Below, one piece after another: positions 10,539 to 43,608 of a stretch of DNA of 64,000 nucleotides. The notes under the pieces are model-generated. The model was not told the DNA's origin. It made no database searches and saw only the letters and a list, made by a program, of their open reading frames with translations. Made by a program: the position numbers and the translations under genes. How positions within the stretch are numbered: the first letter of the stretch is position 1; every line of letters begins with the position of its first letter. This DNA comes from Melittangium boletus DSM 14713 (GTDB lineage Bacteria > Myxococcota > Myxococcia > Myxococcales > Myxococcaceae). The DNA lies in the NCBI RefSeq assembly GCF_002305855.1, contig NZ_CP022163.1, positions 8,065,765 through 8,129,764 on the forward strand, given 5' to 3'.

Positions 10539-12038
10539 ATGGAGAACACTCCTTCGAACGGACGCACCCCGAGGCCCCTTTCATGGACCGAGCTGGGGCT
10601 GGGGCCGCGCTCCGTCCTGGGCTTCCTCCTCACCCTGGCCTTGGTGGCCGGCTGGCTCTACTACTGGTTCTGGGGCCATGACGCCCGCTCCAGGCCCGCG
10701 CCGGCCACGCGCATGGCGGACGTGAAGACCCTCAATTCCTTTCGCGAGGACGTGTGTGGGCCCCCCACGCCCAATGGCCGTCCGATCGCCTTCTCCATGC
10801 TCTACAGCGAGGAGAAGCGGGCCTGGATCGAGGATGCCGTCGACGACTTCGCCCGGCTCTGCCCCAACATCCAGGTGAAGCTCACGGCGATGGGCGGCTT
10901 GCAGTCCGCGGAGGCGCTGCTGTCCGGTGAGCAGCGGCCCCTGGTCTGGGCGCCCACGGACGAGCTCATCGTCGACTACCTGATGGCGCGCTGGAAGGCA
11001 CGCGCCCGCCCGGAGATCCTGCTCGAGCCCTCCGAACGGACCTCCCTGGTCCGCTCGCCGCTGGTGGTGCTCGTCTGGTACGACCAGCTGCGGATGTTCC
11101 AGGCCCTCCTGTCCGCCCAGAGCAGTCCCGAGGGCCCCTGGATGTCCTCGCTCTGCGCCCTCGTGCCGCGCGATGCCGACCCCTCGAAGACGCCCCTGGA
11201 GGAGCAGCTGCCGGGCCGCTGGGTGGACTGGTATGACCAGAACGCCGCGCGGATGCCCCGTCCCGCGGCGGGAGAGCGCCCCTTGCCCTCGCGCGAGGAG
11301 CTGGTGAGCTGGGACAGGGTGAAGATCCAGCACACCTCCCCCACGCACTCCACCTCGGGCTTCGAGGTGCTCTACCTGCTGGCGTATGACTATTCGCTGC
11401 CGCCCCGTCAGCGCCGGGCCGCGCCCGCCGACGCGGGTCCCCAGGAGACGGTGGTGCTGGGCAACGAGCAGCTGCGCGAGGCCTTCGCCCAGGGCTTCTC
11501 CGCCAAGAAGGAGCAGCTGCGGCGCTGGCTCCAGCGCTGCCAGGCGGGCATGCCCGACTTCCCCCGCTCCACGGAGCTGGCCACCCAGCGGTTGCTCGAC
11601 GAGGGCGCCCGGGAGTTCGACGGGGTGGTGACCTTCGAGCACCTGGCGCTGCCCCTGCTGCAGCGCATCGACCGCTACCCGGGGGTCAAGCCCGACGTGC
11701 GCATCAACTACCCCGAGCCCACCTTCGTCAACGCGCACGCGGCCTACCTGCTCTGGCCCGAGGCGCGGGGCCCGGAGATCGAGGCCCAGAGGGACGCGGC
11801 GCGCCGGTGGCTGGCCTACCTGCGCGGCCAGGAGCAGCAGCAGAAGGCCATCCTCCACGGCTTCCGTCCCGCCATCGACTTGTCGCTGCTCGACTACGAC
11901 GTGGACGGCAACCTCTTCCTGAGCCTGCGCCGCCACGGGGTCCAGCCCGTGCTGGAAGTGACCGAGCCGCCCCGGCTCGAGGGTCAGCCCCTGGCGGACA
12001 TGGTGGACATCTGGAAGGCGGCCGTGGGCCGGAACTGA
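10539..12038 (+). CDS. Membrane-anchored solute-binding-like protein
   Basis: With the ATG at 10539 the protein has 499 residues. One hydrophobic helix (about 25-45) is followed by a large periplasmic domain. The segment IAFSMLYSEEKRAWIEDAVDDF-type start, the PNIQVKLTAMGG strand and LLSGEQRPLVWAPTDELIVDYL resemble bacterial extracellular solute-binding domains (SBP_bac_11-like). No ABC permease or ATPase gene is adjacent, so transport is not implied; such anchored domains may act as sensors. The frame is open further upstream (ATG at 10443), so the start is uncertain. It converges on the DUF697 gene at 12081. Confidence 0.65.
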   Translation: MENTPSNGRTPRPLSWTELGLGPRSVLGFLLTLALVAGWLYYWFWGHDARSRPAPATRMADVKTLNSFREDVCGPPTPNGRPIAFSMLYSEEKRAWIEDAVDDFARLCPNIQVKLTAMGGLQSAEALLSGEQRPLVWAPTDELIVDYLMARWKARARPEILLEPSERTSLVRSPLVVLVWYDQLRMFQALLSAQSSPEGPWMSSLCALVPRDADPSKTPLEEQLPGRWVDWYDQNAARMPRPAAGERPLPSREELVSWDRVKIQHTSPTHSTSGFEVLYLLAYDYSLPPRQRRAAPADAGPQETVVLGNEQLREAFAQGFSAKKEQLRRWLQRCQAGMPDFPRSTELATQRLLDEGAREFDGVVTFEHLALPLLQRIDRYPGVKPDVRINYPEPTFVNAHAAYLLWPEARGPEIEAQRDAARRWLAYLRGQEQQQKAILHGFRPAIDLSLLDYDVDGNLFLSLRRHGVQPVLEVTEPPRLEGQPLADMVDIWKAAVGRN

Positions 12039-12084
12039 GGGACACCCCGGGGGCCCCTCCGTTCCGGCCCGGGCCGGGGCTCAG
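12035..12084. terminator. Imperfect hairpin shared by two convergent stop codons
   Basis: Arms ctgag (12035-12039) and ctcag (12080-12084), plus ccccgg (12045-12050) and ccgggg (12074-12079), can pair with a 5-base bulge. The loop contains a further palindrome (ccggcccgggccgg). The structure overlaps both stop codons and is a candidate bidirectional terminator. Confidence 0.35.
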
Positions 12085-12710
12085 GCCGACGGGGGGCGGA
12101 AGTGTTGGGTCGCCGACTCGACGACTTCCTTGCGCAGCTCCCGCACCGCCTCCTTGGACTTCTCGTACTGCTCCTTGAAGCGCTCCTGCATCGCCTTCGG
12201 ATCGAAGTCCAGCAGCGCGCCGCCGGACTCGAGGTGGACGACGTACACGTGGCCCAGCGCATGCGTGAACGCCGCCGCCATGAGGGGAGCGGACACCGCG
12301 CTCAGGGCCCTGCCCACGCCCGGAATGAAGTTGACGATGCGCATCACCGCATCACCCACCAGCGCGCCTCCCGAGCCCATCACCAGGGTGCTCACGATCT
12401 TCGCGGCGATGCCCTCGGAGAACTTCACCCCGTAGAGGTCCGACAGGTTCTTGAGCATCTTGAGCTGCACGGCCGCCGCCGCCACCACGTCCATGTAGGG
12501 GAAGAGGATGACGAACGTGCCGGCGCCCGCGGACCACAACGTGTTGCCGCGGATGATGGCCTCCGCCTGGTAGAGCCGCTCCCGCGCCTCCGGTGAACCC
12601 AGCACGGGAGGCACGGGCAGGGCGTCCGCCGAGGCGGGCGCGTCCTGCGTCTTCTCCTCGGGCACGGGGGCCTGTGTGGAGGGCTCTACTTGGTGGATCT
12701 CGACGGACAT
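12081..12710 (-). CDS. DUF697 family protein, copy 1
   Basis: This 209-residue protein has a polar, proline/glutamate-rich N-terminus opening MSVEIHQVEPSTQ and a DUF697 (YcjF-like) core at about 55-180. The core holds a hydrophobic segment with MDVVAAAAVQLKMLKNLSDL, YGVKFSEG, the glycine-rich helix pair around FIPGVG, and ESGGALLDFDPKAMQERF. DUF697 proteins are membrane-associated, often linked to GTPases or stress systems, and have no established biochemical role. A charged helical tail follows. It lies 46 bases after copy 2 and shares long, nearly identical DNA with it (for example around 12410-12475 and 13090-13155), indicating tandem duplication. It is the last gene of the leftward NRPS-associated block. 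Confidence 0.8.
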   Translation of the reverse strand: MSVEIHQVEPSTQAPVPEEKTQDAPASADALPVPPVLGSPEARERLYQAEAIIRGNTLWSAGAGTFVILFPYMDVVAAAAVQLKMLKNLSDLYGVKFSEGIAAKIVSTLVMGSGGALVGDAVMRIVNFIPGVGRALSAVSAPLMAAAFTHALGHVYVVHLESGGALLDFDPKAMQERFKEQYEKSKEAVRELRKEVVESATQHFRPPSA

Positions 12711-12756
12711 GCCGCTGACTCCTGTCTGGATTCACGACCCGGTGAGTGTGCGCGCC

Positions 12757-13392
12757 TCATGTCTCCCTGCGCTCGGCGCGAACCGTCGTCTCGACCTGGG
12801 AGTCTTCCTTGCGCAGCTGATCCACCGTCAGCCGGGCCTTCTCGAACTCATTCTTGAAGTGCTCCTGCATCTTCTTCGGATCGAAGTCGAGCAGCGTTCC
12901 GCCCGACTCGAAGTGCATGATGAACACCCGGCCCAGCGCGTTGGTGAACGCCGCCACCGACAGCGGGAACGTCAACACGCCCAGCGCCGAGCCCACGCCG
13001 GGAATGAGCTTGATGAGGCTCGCGGCGCCCACGCCCACCGCCACGCCGCCCAGGCTCATCAGCAGCGAGCTCACCAGCTTCTTGGCGATGCCCTCGGAGA
13101 AGTTCACCCCGTAGAGGTCCGACAGGTTCTTGAGCATCTTGAGCTGCACCGCCGAGGCCGCCACCACGTCCACGACGGGGAAGATGAGCGCGCCGGCGCC
13201 CACCGCCCACAGCGTGTTGCGCTTGACGATGGCTTCCGCCTGGCGCAGCCGCTCGCGGGACTCCGCCGAGCCCAGCAGGGGCTGGGGCTGGGGCGGCCGC
13301 GCTTCCCGCTCCTTCTTCTTCTCCTTGGTCGTCTTCACCTCATGCGTGGGGGACTGCGTCGACGTCTCCACCTTGTACGTCTCGACGGACAT
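12757..13392 (-). CDS. DUF697 family protein, copy 2
   Basis: This 211-residue protein has the same layout as copy 1: an N-terminal MSVETYKVETSTQ tag, a lysine-rich linker (TTKEKKKE) and the DUF697 core. The core includes VVDVVAASAVQLKMLKNLSD, YGVNFSEGIAKKLV, LIKLIPGVGSALG and ESGGTLLDFDPKKMQEHF, followed by a charged tail. It is the nearest relative of copy 1 by eye. Membrane association is inferred from the two hydrophobic core segments; no catalytic motif is seen. It is separated from the upstream SPFH gene by 170 bases, the longest gap in this block, which could carry its own promoter. Confidence 0.8.
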   Translation of the reverse strand: MSVETYKVETSTQSPTHEVKTTKEKKKEREARPPQPQPLLGSAESRERLRQAEAIVKRNTLWAVGAGALIFPVVDVVAASAVQLKMLKNLSDLYGVNFSEGIAKKLVSSLLMSLGGVAVGVGAASLIKLIPGVGSALGVLTFPLSVAAFTNALGRVFIMHFESGGTLLDFDPKKMQEHFKNEFEKARLTVDQLRKEDSQVETTVRAERRET

Positions 13393-13562
13393 GATCCTGC
13401 CTCCTGCCTGGGTTCATCGCGATGCGGCGACTCACACTGCCTTCACTCCGCGTACTTCACTATTTTCCCTGCCGATACTGTGCGTTGCTACTCCCATATC
13501 AATCCGCGTGTCGCGGAAAGTCCTGTCCGGCATGCCTGCCGCCCGGGTGTGTTGGCTGCCAT

Positions 13563-14795
13563 TCACCAGATGCCCGCGGGGGGCGGCGGCCCGGGAGGCG
13601 TCGACGGGGCGGGGGGCGCCTCGGGCCCCTTGTTGTCCCGCGTGGTCCCCGGGCGCTCGGCCGAGGGCTCGGCGGGAGGTTCGATCCGGACCGCCGTGAC
13701 GGTGCCGGTGGAGGGGGAGGCATCGGTGGCGGGGCGCGTGACCGCGCGCGCCGTGAGGGGCTTCTCCTCGACCGCCGGGGTGGTCTTGCCCGTCGGGGAG
13801 CCCTTGTCGCCGGGCGGCTCTCGCATGGCGGCGGCCGGCGGCGGGGCCGCGGGGGGGGGCGTGGACGACGCGGCCGGCGGAGGGCCCTCCAGGTTCATGA
13901 TGAGCGAGGGGGCCTGGCCCTGCTGACCGCCTCCGAGCAGCACCACCTTGGAGCTGGGCGAGCGGGACAGCTCCAGCGTGGCCTCGATGCTCTTGAGCCG
14001 CAGCATCTCCGGCGACAGCTTGCCGACGATCTCGTTGTAGTCGCGGATGCCGGCCGCCTCGGTCCGCTTGCGCTCGGCCTCCTTCTCCTCGCGCTCGAGC
14101 TTGTAGCGGTACTCGAGCATGAGCTGCTCCTGCCGGTACTTGTCCGAGATGGCGCCGGCCACCATCTCCGGCAGGGAGATGTCCATGAGCTTGAGCTCCT
14201 GGACCACCACGTAGGGGTTGGCGTTGGGAGTGCCGCCCGAGTCCTCGATGCGGCCGAGCACCGGCACGCGCCCCAGCTCCTGCAGGACGTCCTTGGCACT
14301 GGAGTAGATTTCGTGCGCGGGCCGGTTGCCGAAGGTGCGGCGCGTGTGGGCCTGGATCTCCGGCAGCACGAGCTTGTCGAAGTAGTCCTTGCCGATGTCG
14401 CGCTGGAGGAAACCCAGCATGTCCAGGTGGGGCCGGTAGCGGATGGACACCTTCACGCCCAGCTGGAGGCCCTCCTCGCTGAGCACGTTGAAGTGGATGG
14501 TGCGCTGTTGCAGCCGCGTGTCGTAGATGGTGAGCCGGTCCCAGGGCGGAATGACATGCAGGCCCTCGCCCCACACCCGATCGGTGACGGTGCCACCCCC
14601 GAGGAAGCGGTACATGACGGCGTTGTGGCCGGGGGGCACGCTGATGAAGACGCGCTGCCAGACGAAGCCCAACAGGATGAGGCAGAAGACGAGCACCAGG
14701 TACACGGTGAAGCGCAACTGGAGGAAGGCGGCCGCGAGCTGCTCGCGGAAGGTCGGCGGCGGCTCGGTGTCGGGGGACGGCTTGCTGCGGAACAT
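13563..14795 (-). CDS. SPFH/band-7 (prohibitin/HflC-like) membrane protein
   Basis: This 410-residue protein has one N-terminal transmembrane helix (about 29-47, VYLVLVFCLILLGFVW). An SPFH domain follows (about 50-230), with VPPGHNAVMYRFLGGGTV, GLHVIPPWDRLTIYDTRLQQ, VKVSIRYRP and a C-side coiled coil (YRYKLEREEKEAERKRTEAAG). Such proteins assemble into rings or microdomains that organise membrane proteases and transporters. The last 110 residues are unusual: a proline/alanine-rich, low-complexity tail ending PPGPPPPAGIW. It lies in the leftward block between the two-helix protein (19 bases upstream) and DUF697 copy 2. Confidence 0.85.
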   Translation of the reverse strand: MFRSKPSPDTEPPPTFREQLAAAFLQLRFTVYLVLVFCLILLGFVWQRVFISVPPGHNAVMYRFLGGGTVTDRVWGEGLHVIPPWDRLTIYDTRLQQRTIHFNVLSEEGLQLGVKVSIRYRPHLDMLGFLQRDIGKDYFDKLVLPEIQAHTRRTFGNRPAHEIYSSAKDVLQELGRVPVLGRIEDSGGTPNANPYVVVQELKLMDISLPEMVAGAISDKYRQEQLMLEYRYKLEREEKEAERKRTEAAGIRDYNEIVGKLSPEMLRLKSIEATLELSRSPSSKVVLLGGGQQGQAPSLIMNLEGPPPAASSTPPPAAPPPAAAMREPPGDKGSPTGKTTPAVEEKPLTARAVTRPATDASPSTGTVTAVRIEPPAEPSAERPGTTRDNKGPEAPPAPSTPPGPPPPAGIW

Positions 14796-14814
14796 GATGC
14801 CTTCTCCTGGGAAC

Positions 14815-15036
14815 TCACTCCCGCCGGGACGTGTCTTCGTCGCGGGAGGACGCCCGCTTCTTCTTGAGGCGCTTGGGTCCTGACAGGATCGCCACCAGGC
14901 CGCCGCCGATCGGCGTCAACACCACGGACAGCACCACCGTGGGCCAGAAGCCAAGCCTGCGCGTGCTGCCCATCAGTCCCACGGCGAACACGAGCAGCAC
15001 GGGCAGCAGGGCGATGAGCAGTGGGGTCAGGTCCAT
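14815..15036 (-). CDS. Small two-helix membrane protein
   Basis: This 73-residue protein has two hydrophobic helices at about 5-23 and 30-53, separated by a short STRRLGF loop. A strongly charged tail rich in K, R, S, D and E follows. It resembles generic small inner-membrane proteins and has no assigned function. It sits 23 bases after DUF697 copy 3 and 19 bases before the SPFH gene, so cotranscription and a role in the same membrane assembly are likely by context. Confidence 0.7.
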   Translation of the reverse strand: MDLTPLLIALLPVLLVFAVGLMGSTRRLGFWPTVVLSVVLTPIGGGLVAILSGPKRLKKKRASSRDEDTSRRE

Positions 15037-15059
15037 GGGGTCACTCCCTCCGGGGTGGG

Positions 15060-15644
15060 TCAGCTCGCCTTGTTCTCGGCGGGGGAGGTCGCCTTGCGCT
15101 TGAGCTCCGCGACGTGCCGCTGGGCCTTCTCGAACTCGCTCTTGAAGTAGTCCTGCATCCGCGTGGGGTTGAAGTCGAGCAGGGTCCCTCCCGCCTCGAA
15201 GTGCATGATGAAGACCTGGCCGATCGCGTTGGTCGACGAGGCCAGCGCCATGGGCAGCGACAACATCCCCAGGCCGGTGCCGATGCCGGGAATCAGCTTG
15301 AGCAGGGACGTGGCCAGGGTGCCCACGCCCACGCCCCCCAGGCTCATGAGCATCGCGGCCACCAGCTTCCGGGCGAGGCCCTCCTTGAAGTCCACGCCGT
15401 AGAGGTCCGCCAGCTGCTTGAGCTGCTTGAGGTGCACGGCGGAGGCCGCCACCAGGTCGATCAGGGGCACGCCGATGGCGCCAGCGCCCATGGCCCAGAA
15501 GGTGTTGCGATAGACGATGGTCTCGGCCTGACGCAGCCGCTCCCGCGCATCGACCACGGGGCCGGCCACCTCCTGGGCGGGTGCCTTCACCTCGGCGGCG
15601 GAGGCTTGCGGCGCTGCCTCGAACTGGATGGTCTCGACGGACAT
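15060..15644 (-). CDS. DUF697 family protein, copy 3
   Basis: This 194-residue protein begins MSVETIQFEAAPQ and has the DUF697 core at about 45-170: PLIDLVAASAVHLKQLKQLADL, YGVDFKEGLARKLV, LLKLIPGIGTGLGML and EAGGTLLDFNPTRMQDYF. It is more divergent than copies 1 and 2, for example ADLYGVDFKEG where the others have SDLYGV.FSEG. It lies 46 bases after the ABC exporter gene and 23 bases before the two-helix membrane protein gene, on the same strand. No catalytic residues are recognisable. Its role may be structural or regulatory at the inner membrane, which is inference. Confidence 0.8.
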   Translation of the reverse strand: MSVETIQFEAAPQASAAEVKAPAQEVAGPVVDARERLRQAETIVYRNTFWAMGAGAIGVPLIDLVAASAVHLKQLKQLADLYGVDFKEGLARKLVAAMLMSLGGVGVGTLATSLLKLIPGIGTGLGMLSLPMALASSTNAIGQVFIMHFEAGGTLLDFNPTRMQDYFKSEFEKAQRHVAELKRKATSPAENKAS

Positions 15645-15690
15645 GGTGCGGCCTTTCGTGTAGCGCTGGCGCTAGGAGGGAGATCGTCCC

Positions 15691-17367
15691 TCAGGAGGGT
15701 TTCTCGGGGGAGGGGGGCGGCGGCGCTCCTTCCCCATGTTGTTCGATGGAGCGCACCTGGCCGTACTCCATCGTCACCACCCGATCGGCACAGGAGAAGT
15801 ACCGGTCGTCGTGGCTCACGGCGATCACCGTCTTGCCGCGCGCGCGCAGCATCGGCAACAGCTCCTTGTAGAAGTAGTGCCGGAACGTCGGGTCCTGATC
15901 CGCGGCCCACTCGTCGAAGATGTAGAGCGGCCGGTCCTCCAACAGGGCCACGATCATGGCCAGGCGCTTGCGCTGGCCCGTGGACAGCTCCCGCCGGGTG
16001 AAGCGCTGTTGGGAGAAGGACGTCTGCTCCTCCAGCTGCATCTGGGCGATCAACGCCTGGACGGCCTCGGGCTGCACGTCCAGCAGGCCATAGAGCCGGG
16101 AGAAGAGGTGGAAGTCCGTGAAGATGGTGCAGATGAGCTCGCGATAGGCGGCGAGGGTGTGGGAATCGACGCGAACGCCATCCACGCGGATGCTGCCGGC
16201 GCTGGCGGGATAGAGCCCCGTGAAGGTCTTGAGGAAGGTGGACTTGCCGCTGCCATTGCCACCCACGACGAACACCACCTCGCCCGCCTGGAGGGTGAGA
16301 TCCACCGGACCGATGTGGAAGTTCATGCCGTCGTCCGTCGTGGGTCTGTAGGTGTACTCCAGCCGGGAGACCTCGATGCGGGAGAAGCGTCCCTTCCAGG
16401 GGTTGGAGACGAGCGCTTCCTTCGCCAGGGGATCGCTGCCCGACTCGAGCTTCTGCTCCAGCGCCTCGAGCGCCATGAGCGCGTGGTTGGAGCGGATGTA
16501 GGCGGGGTAGCAGTTGACGGCGATGGCCACCGAGTTCCACGAGAGCATCAGCGCCGCGATGATCTGGGTGACCTGCGTGCTCTTGAGTTCCAGCTGCTGG
16601 GGGAGGACGAACACCACGGACGCCAGCAGCGCGAAGAGCAGCGTGTTGGAGAAGATGAGGTTGTCGTCGAACAGGCTGTTGGTCTTGATCGTGCTGTCGC
16701 GCAGGCGCTCCGAGGTCCGCAGCACGTCCTCGCGCAATTCCTGGCTGCGCCTGGCGTTGAAGCGCGTCTCCTTGAAGCCCTTGAGCAGGTCGGTGAGCTG
16801 ATCGAAGAAGGCGAGCCGGAAGATCCCCAGCTGACGCAGGCCATTCTCCACCAGATCCTGATTGGAGCGGAAGAGCATCAGGCCGCTGCCCAGCAGCAGC
16901 GAGATGAGCATGAGCGCGGGCACCGAGAGCCAGGCCAGGTAGAGCGCCGAGAACACCAGGACGCAGATGGACTGGAGGGTGGCGGCGATCATGCCCGCGG
17001 ACGTGGAGATGACCGTGACGTTCTCCGTGATCCGGTCGTAGATCTCCGAAGTGCCGACCCGCTCGAAGCCTTGCAGATCCATGCGCCGGATCTTGTCCAC
17101 GATGCGGATCTTGATGTGGTGCAGCGCTGACTCGACCAGCCGGGTGGTGCGATGGAACGTGTAGCGCGACGTCAACACGTAGAGCGCGACCGAGAGCGCG
17201 AAGAGCACGAAGGAGTGCATCCGCACGTTGGGAATGCTGCGCGCCACGGAGTTGATGAGCGCGATGACAAAGGAATTGGCGAGACCCGACAGGCTCGCGG
17301 CGATGAACAGATTGCGCCGCTCCGCGCCCGCCTCCTTGGACAGCATTTCGATGATGGTCAACGCCAT
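15691..17367 (-). CDS. Cyclic-peptide-type ABC exporter (fused permease-ATPase)
   Basis: This 558-residue half-transporter has an N-terminal six-helix permease domain (about 15-300) and a C-terminal ATPase (about 330-545). The ATPase shows Walker A GGNGSGKST, the signature LSTGQRKR (an SxGQ variant), Walker B with LYIFDEWAADQDP and a switch histidine in IAVSHDDRYF. This combination, with DEWAADQDP in place of DEPTSALD, is that of the SyrD/PvdE-like cyclic-peptide exporter family, which moves nonribosomal peptides or lipopeptides across the inner membrane. Lying downstream of the NRPS on the same strand, it is the likely exporter of the NRPS product. ATG 17367 begins MALTIIEML. Confidence 0.9.
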   Translation of the reverse strand: MALTIIEMLSKEAGAERRNLFIAASLSGLANSFVIALINSVARSIPNVRMHSFVLFALSVALYVLTSRYTFHRTTRLVESALHHIKIRIVDKIRRMDLQGFERVGTSEIYDRITENVTVISTSAGMIAATLQSICVLVFSALYLAWLSVPALMLISLLLGSGLMLFRSNQDLVENGLRQLGIFRLAFFDQLTDLLKGFKETRFNARRSQELREDVLRTSERLRDSTIKTNSLFDDNLIFSNTLLFALLASVVFVLPQQLELKSTQVTQIIAALMLSWNSVAIAVNCYPAYIRSNHALMALEALEQKLESGSDPLAKEALVSNPWKGRFSRIEVSRLEYTYRPTTDDGMNFHIGPVDLTLQAGEVVFVVGGNGSGKSTFLKTFTGLYPASAGSIRVDGVRVDSHTLAAYRELICTIFTDFHLFSRLYGLLDVQPEAVQALIAQMQLEEQTSFSQQRFTRRELSTGQRKRLAMIVALLEDRPLYIFDEWAADQDPTFRHYFYKELLPMLRARGKTVIAVSHDDRYFSCADRVVTMEYGQVRSIEQHGEGAPPPPSPEKPS

Positions 17368-17434
17368 GAATCCACGGCCTCACTCTGACTACTTGACTCT
17401 ACCCGTGCCCACGTAGCGTGGTGCCCCGTTTCCG

Positions 17435-17992
17435 TCAATCAACGGGCTGGTCCAGGGCACGCTTGGACTTCTCGTACTCGCGCGTGAAGTGTTCCTGGAC
17501 CTTCTTCGGATCGAAGTCCAGCAGCGTGCCGCCCGTCTCGAAATGCAGGAGGAACACACGGCCCACCGCGTTCGTGAACGCCGCCGCCGACAGGGGAAAG
17601 GTCAGGGCGCCGAGCACCGAGCCCACTCCGGGAATGGCCTTCAGGGCGCTCGCGGCCGCCACTCCCGCCAGCACGCCGCCCGAGCTCATCAGCAGGGAGA
17701 GCACCAGCTTCTTGGCGATGCCCTCGGAGAACTTCACCCCGTAGAGCTCCGACAGCTGCTTGAGCATCTTCATCTGCACCGCCAGGGCGGCCGCCACATC
17801 CACCCACGGGATGATGAGGGCGCCGGCCCCCAGGGCCCAGAGCGTGTTGCGCTTGATGATGGACTCGGCCTGAAGGGTCCGCTCTCGCGCCGCCTCCGAG
17901 CCGAACAACGGCGCCGGGGGCTTGGGCTCGGCCGGGGTCTGCTGGGTCGGCTCCGGGGGGGACTGCGTCTGCGGAGGGGTCTCGACGGTCAT
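17435..17992 (-). CDS. DUF697 family protein, copy 4 (directly after the NRPS)
   Basis: This 185-residue protein begins MTVETPPQTQSP with a proline/glutamine-rich N-terminus. Its DUF697 core (about 45-165) includes WVDVAAALAVQMKMLKQLSEL, YGVKFSEGIAKKLVLSL, ALKAIPGVGSVLGALTF and ETGGTLLDFDPKKVQEHF. Its ATG is 23 bases after the NRPS stop codon, so it is almost certainly cotranscribed with the NRPS; the exporter gene follows 67 bases later. This position ties the DUF697 family to the NRPS product rather than to a neighbouring function. No enzymatic motif is visible. The frame stays open upstream only as a shadow of the NRPS gene. Confidence 0.85.
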   Translation of the reverse strand: MTVETPPQTQSPPEPTQQTPAEPKPPAPLFGSEAARERTLQAESIIKRNTLWALGAGALIIPWVDVAAALAVQMKMLKQLSELYGVKFSEGIAKKLVLSLLMSSGGVLAGVAAASALKAIPGVGSVLGALTFPLSAAAFTNAVGRVFLLHFETGGTLLDFDPKKVQEHFTREYEKSKRALDQPVD

Positions 17993-18015
17993 GGTGCTGT
18001 CTCCTATCTCAGGTT

Positions 18016-42357
<24,342 letters not shown>

Positions 42358-42462
42358 GGGGGCGTTCAATGCGGGGGGTGGGGAGCTGGCGGCCACGAGG
42401 CGGGCGAGGCCATCCCCGGAGGGGCGGAAGATGGGAGGGAAGAAGGCGTGAGGCGGGGTCGC

Positions 42463-43512
42463 TCAGCGGACCTCATGAGGCCGCGGCTCGCGCCAGGCGC
42501 GCAGCCAGCTGCGCGTGACCGGATAGTGGCCGAGGAAATAGCCGTCGCAGTGATGGCCGGCGCGGTACTCCGGCACGCCCCACAGCAACAGGTGGGCGGC
42601 GTGCAGGTTGGGCATGGGCACGCGCGGCGAGAGGTGATGGGTGAGGTGGTAGTTGTCCCCGAAGGGATGCAGCAGCAGGCCCAGCGTATTGCGAGGCGCG
42701 TTGCGCGTGTACGAGAGCACGGTGCCCACCTCGAGCCCGGAGTGGTCGGCCAGCTCGGTGAAGACCTTGAGCGCGTGGTAGGTGGTGGCCCGCGACAGCA
42801 GCCACAGGCCCAGGAAGGCGAGCGCGCGGCCCGGCCCCACCGCCAGCGTGAGCGCCCCCTCCACCACCGTCCACCACAGGAGGATGCGGCCCCGGTCCCG
42901 CCAGTTCAGCGCGGGCAGCTCGCCCAGGCAGTGGCTCTTCCAGAGGCGCGCGGAGAAGAGGGTGCGCAGGTACACCTGCGTGGCCGAGGGTCCCGCCTCG
43001 CCATCCCCGGGCCGCACGGGAATGGGCAGGTGGTCCGGATCCTCCTCGGGCGCATGCAGGCGGGCGTGATGCCGCAGGTGCAGCGCGCGGTAGCGGCGGA
43101 ATTCCTCGAACATCGGCGCCGCGAGCAGCACCTGGAACAGCGGCTCGCCCCCGCGCAGGATGTTGCCGTGCGCGGCATCATGCAGGCTGTTGCCCAACAG
43201 CCGCTGCGCGGACGCCGTCAGCAGCAGCGCCACGGGAAGCAGCGCCAGGCTTCCCCATGCCACCAGGCTCCAGGACAGCACGAGCCCGAGCCACGCCATG
43301 GCGACGTACGCGAGCGACACCACCGGCCGTGGCCGCTGCAGCCTCAGCAGGCGCGCGCTCCACTCCGGCTCGCCCTGGAGGGCGCGGCGCAAGGCGTGGA
43401 TCTCCACCTGCACCGGAGAGGGACGCTCTTTCCTGAAGGTCCCCTCCGGGGAACGGTCATCCTCTTGCCTAGGTTGTTCTTGCTCGGGCGCGTGTACGGG
43501 CGACAAGGACAT
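42463..43512 (-). CDS. Fatty-acid desaturase/hydroxylase-like membrane enzyme
   Basis: This 349-residue protein has the three histidine boxes of membrane di-iron desaturases: HDAAHG (HxxxH), HLRHHARLH (HxxHH) and HLTHHLSPR (HxxHH). Paired hydrophobic segments lie between them. The family introduces double bonds or hydroxyls into acyl chains or carotenoids, using O2 at the membrane face. It lies between the amidinohydrolase-like gene and the NRPS on the same strand, with about 105 bases to the NRPS start. It could modify a fatty acid that becomes the acyl cap, or tailor the peptide; this is inference. ATG 43512 (MSLSPVHAPEQ) is preferred; a TTG at 43566 gives an 18-residue longer version. Confidence 0.85.
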   Translation of the reverse strand: MSLSPVHAPEQEQPRQEDDRSPEGTFRKERPSPVQVEIHALRRALQGEPEWSARLLRLQRPRPVVSLAYVAMAWLGLVLSWSLVAWGSLALLPVALLLTASAQRLLGNSLHDAAHGNILRGGEPLFQVLLAAPMFEEFRRYRALHLRHHARLHAPEEDPDHLPIPVRPGDGEAGPSATQVYLRTLFSARLWKSHCLGELPALNWRDRGRILLWWTVVEGALTLAVGPGRALAFLGLWLLSRATTYHALKVFTELADHSGLEVGTVLSYTRNAPRNTLGLLLHPFGDNYHLTHHLSPRVPMPNLHAAHLLLWGVPEYRAGHHCDGYFLGHYPVTRSWLRAWREPRPHEVR

Positions 43513-43608
43513 GAGGTGCGGCTCTACCGCCCGATGACGCGGGGCGACGAAGAAAAATACAGACAAAGCGTGAAAGTTCTGTCGCGCGGAGGCCCAATGT
43601 TCGCTGGT

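Noticed and set aside
13393..13562. Possible small gene or RNA in the 170-base gap between the SPFH gene and DUF697 copy 2
   Set aside because: No start-plus-ribosome-site ORF with coding bias and no strong hairpin were found; it may only hold a promoter.
42397..42462. Possible MbtH-like gene beside the NRPS
   Set aside because: No ORF of about 70 codons with MbtH motifs (NxExQxSxWP) is present here or nearby on either strand.
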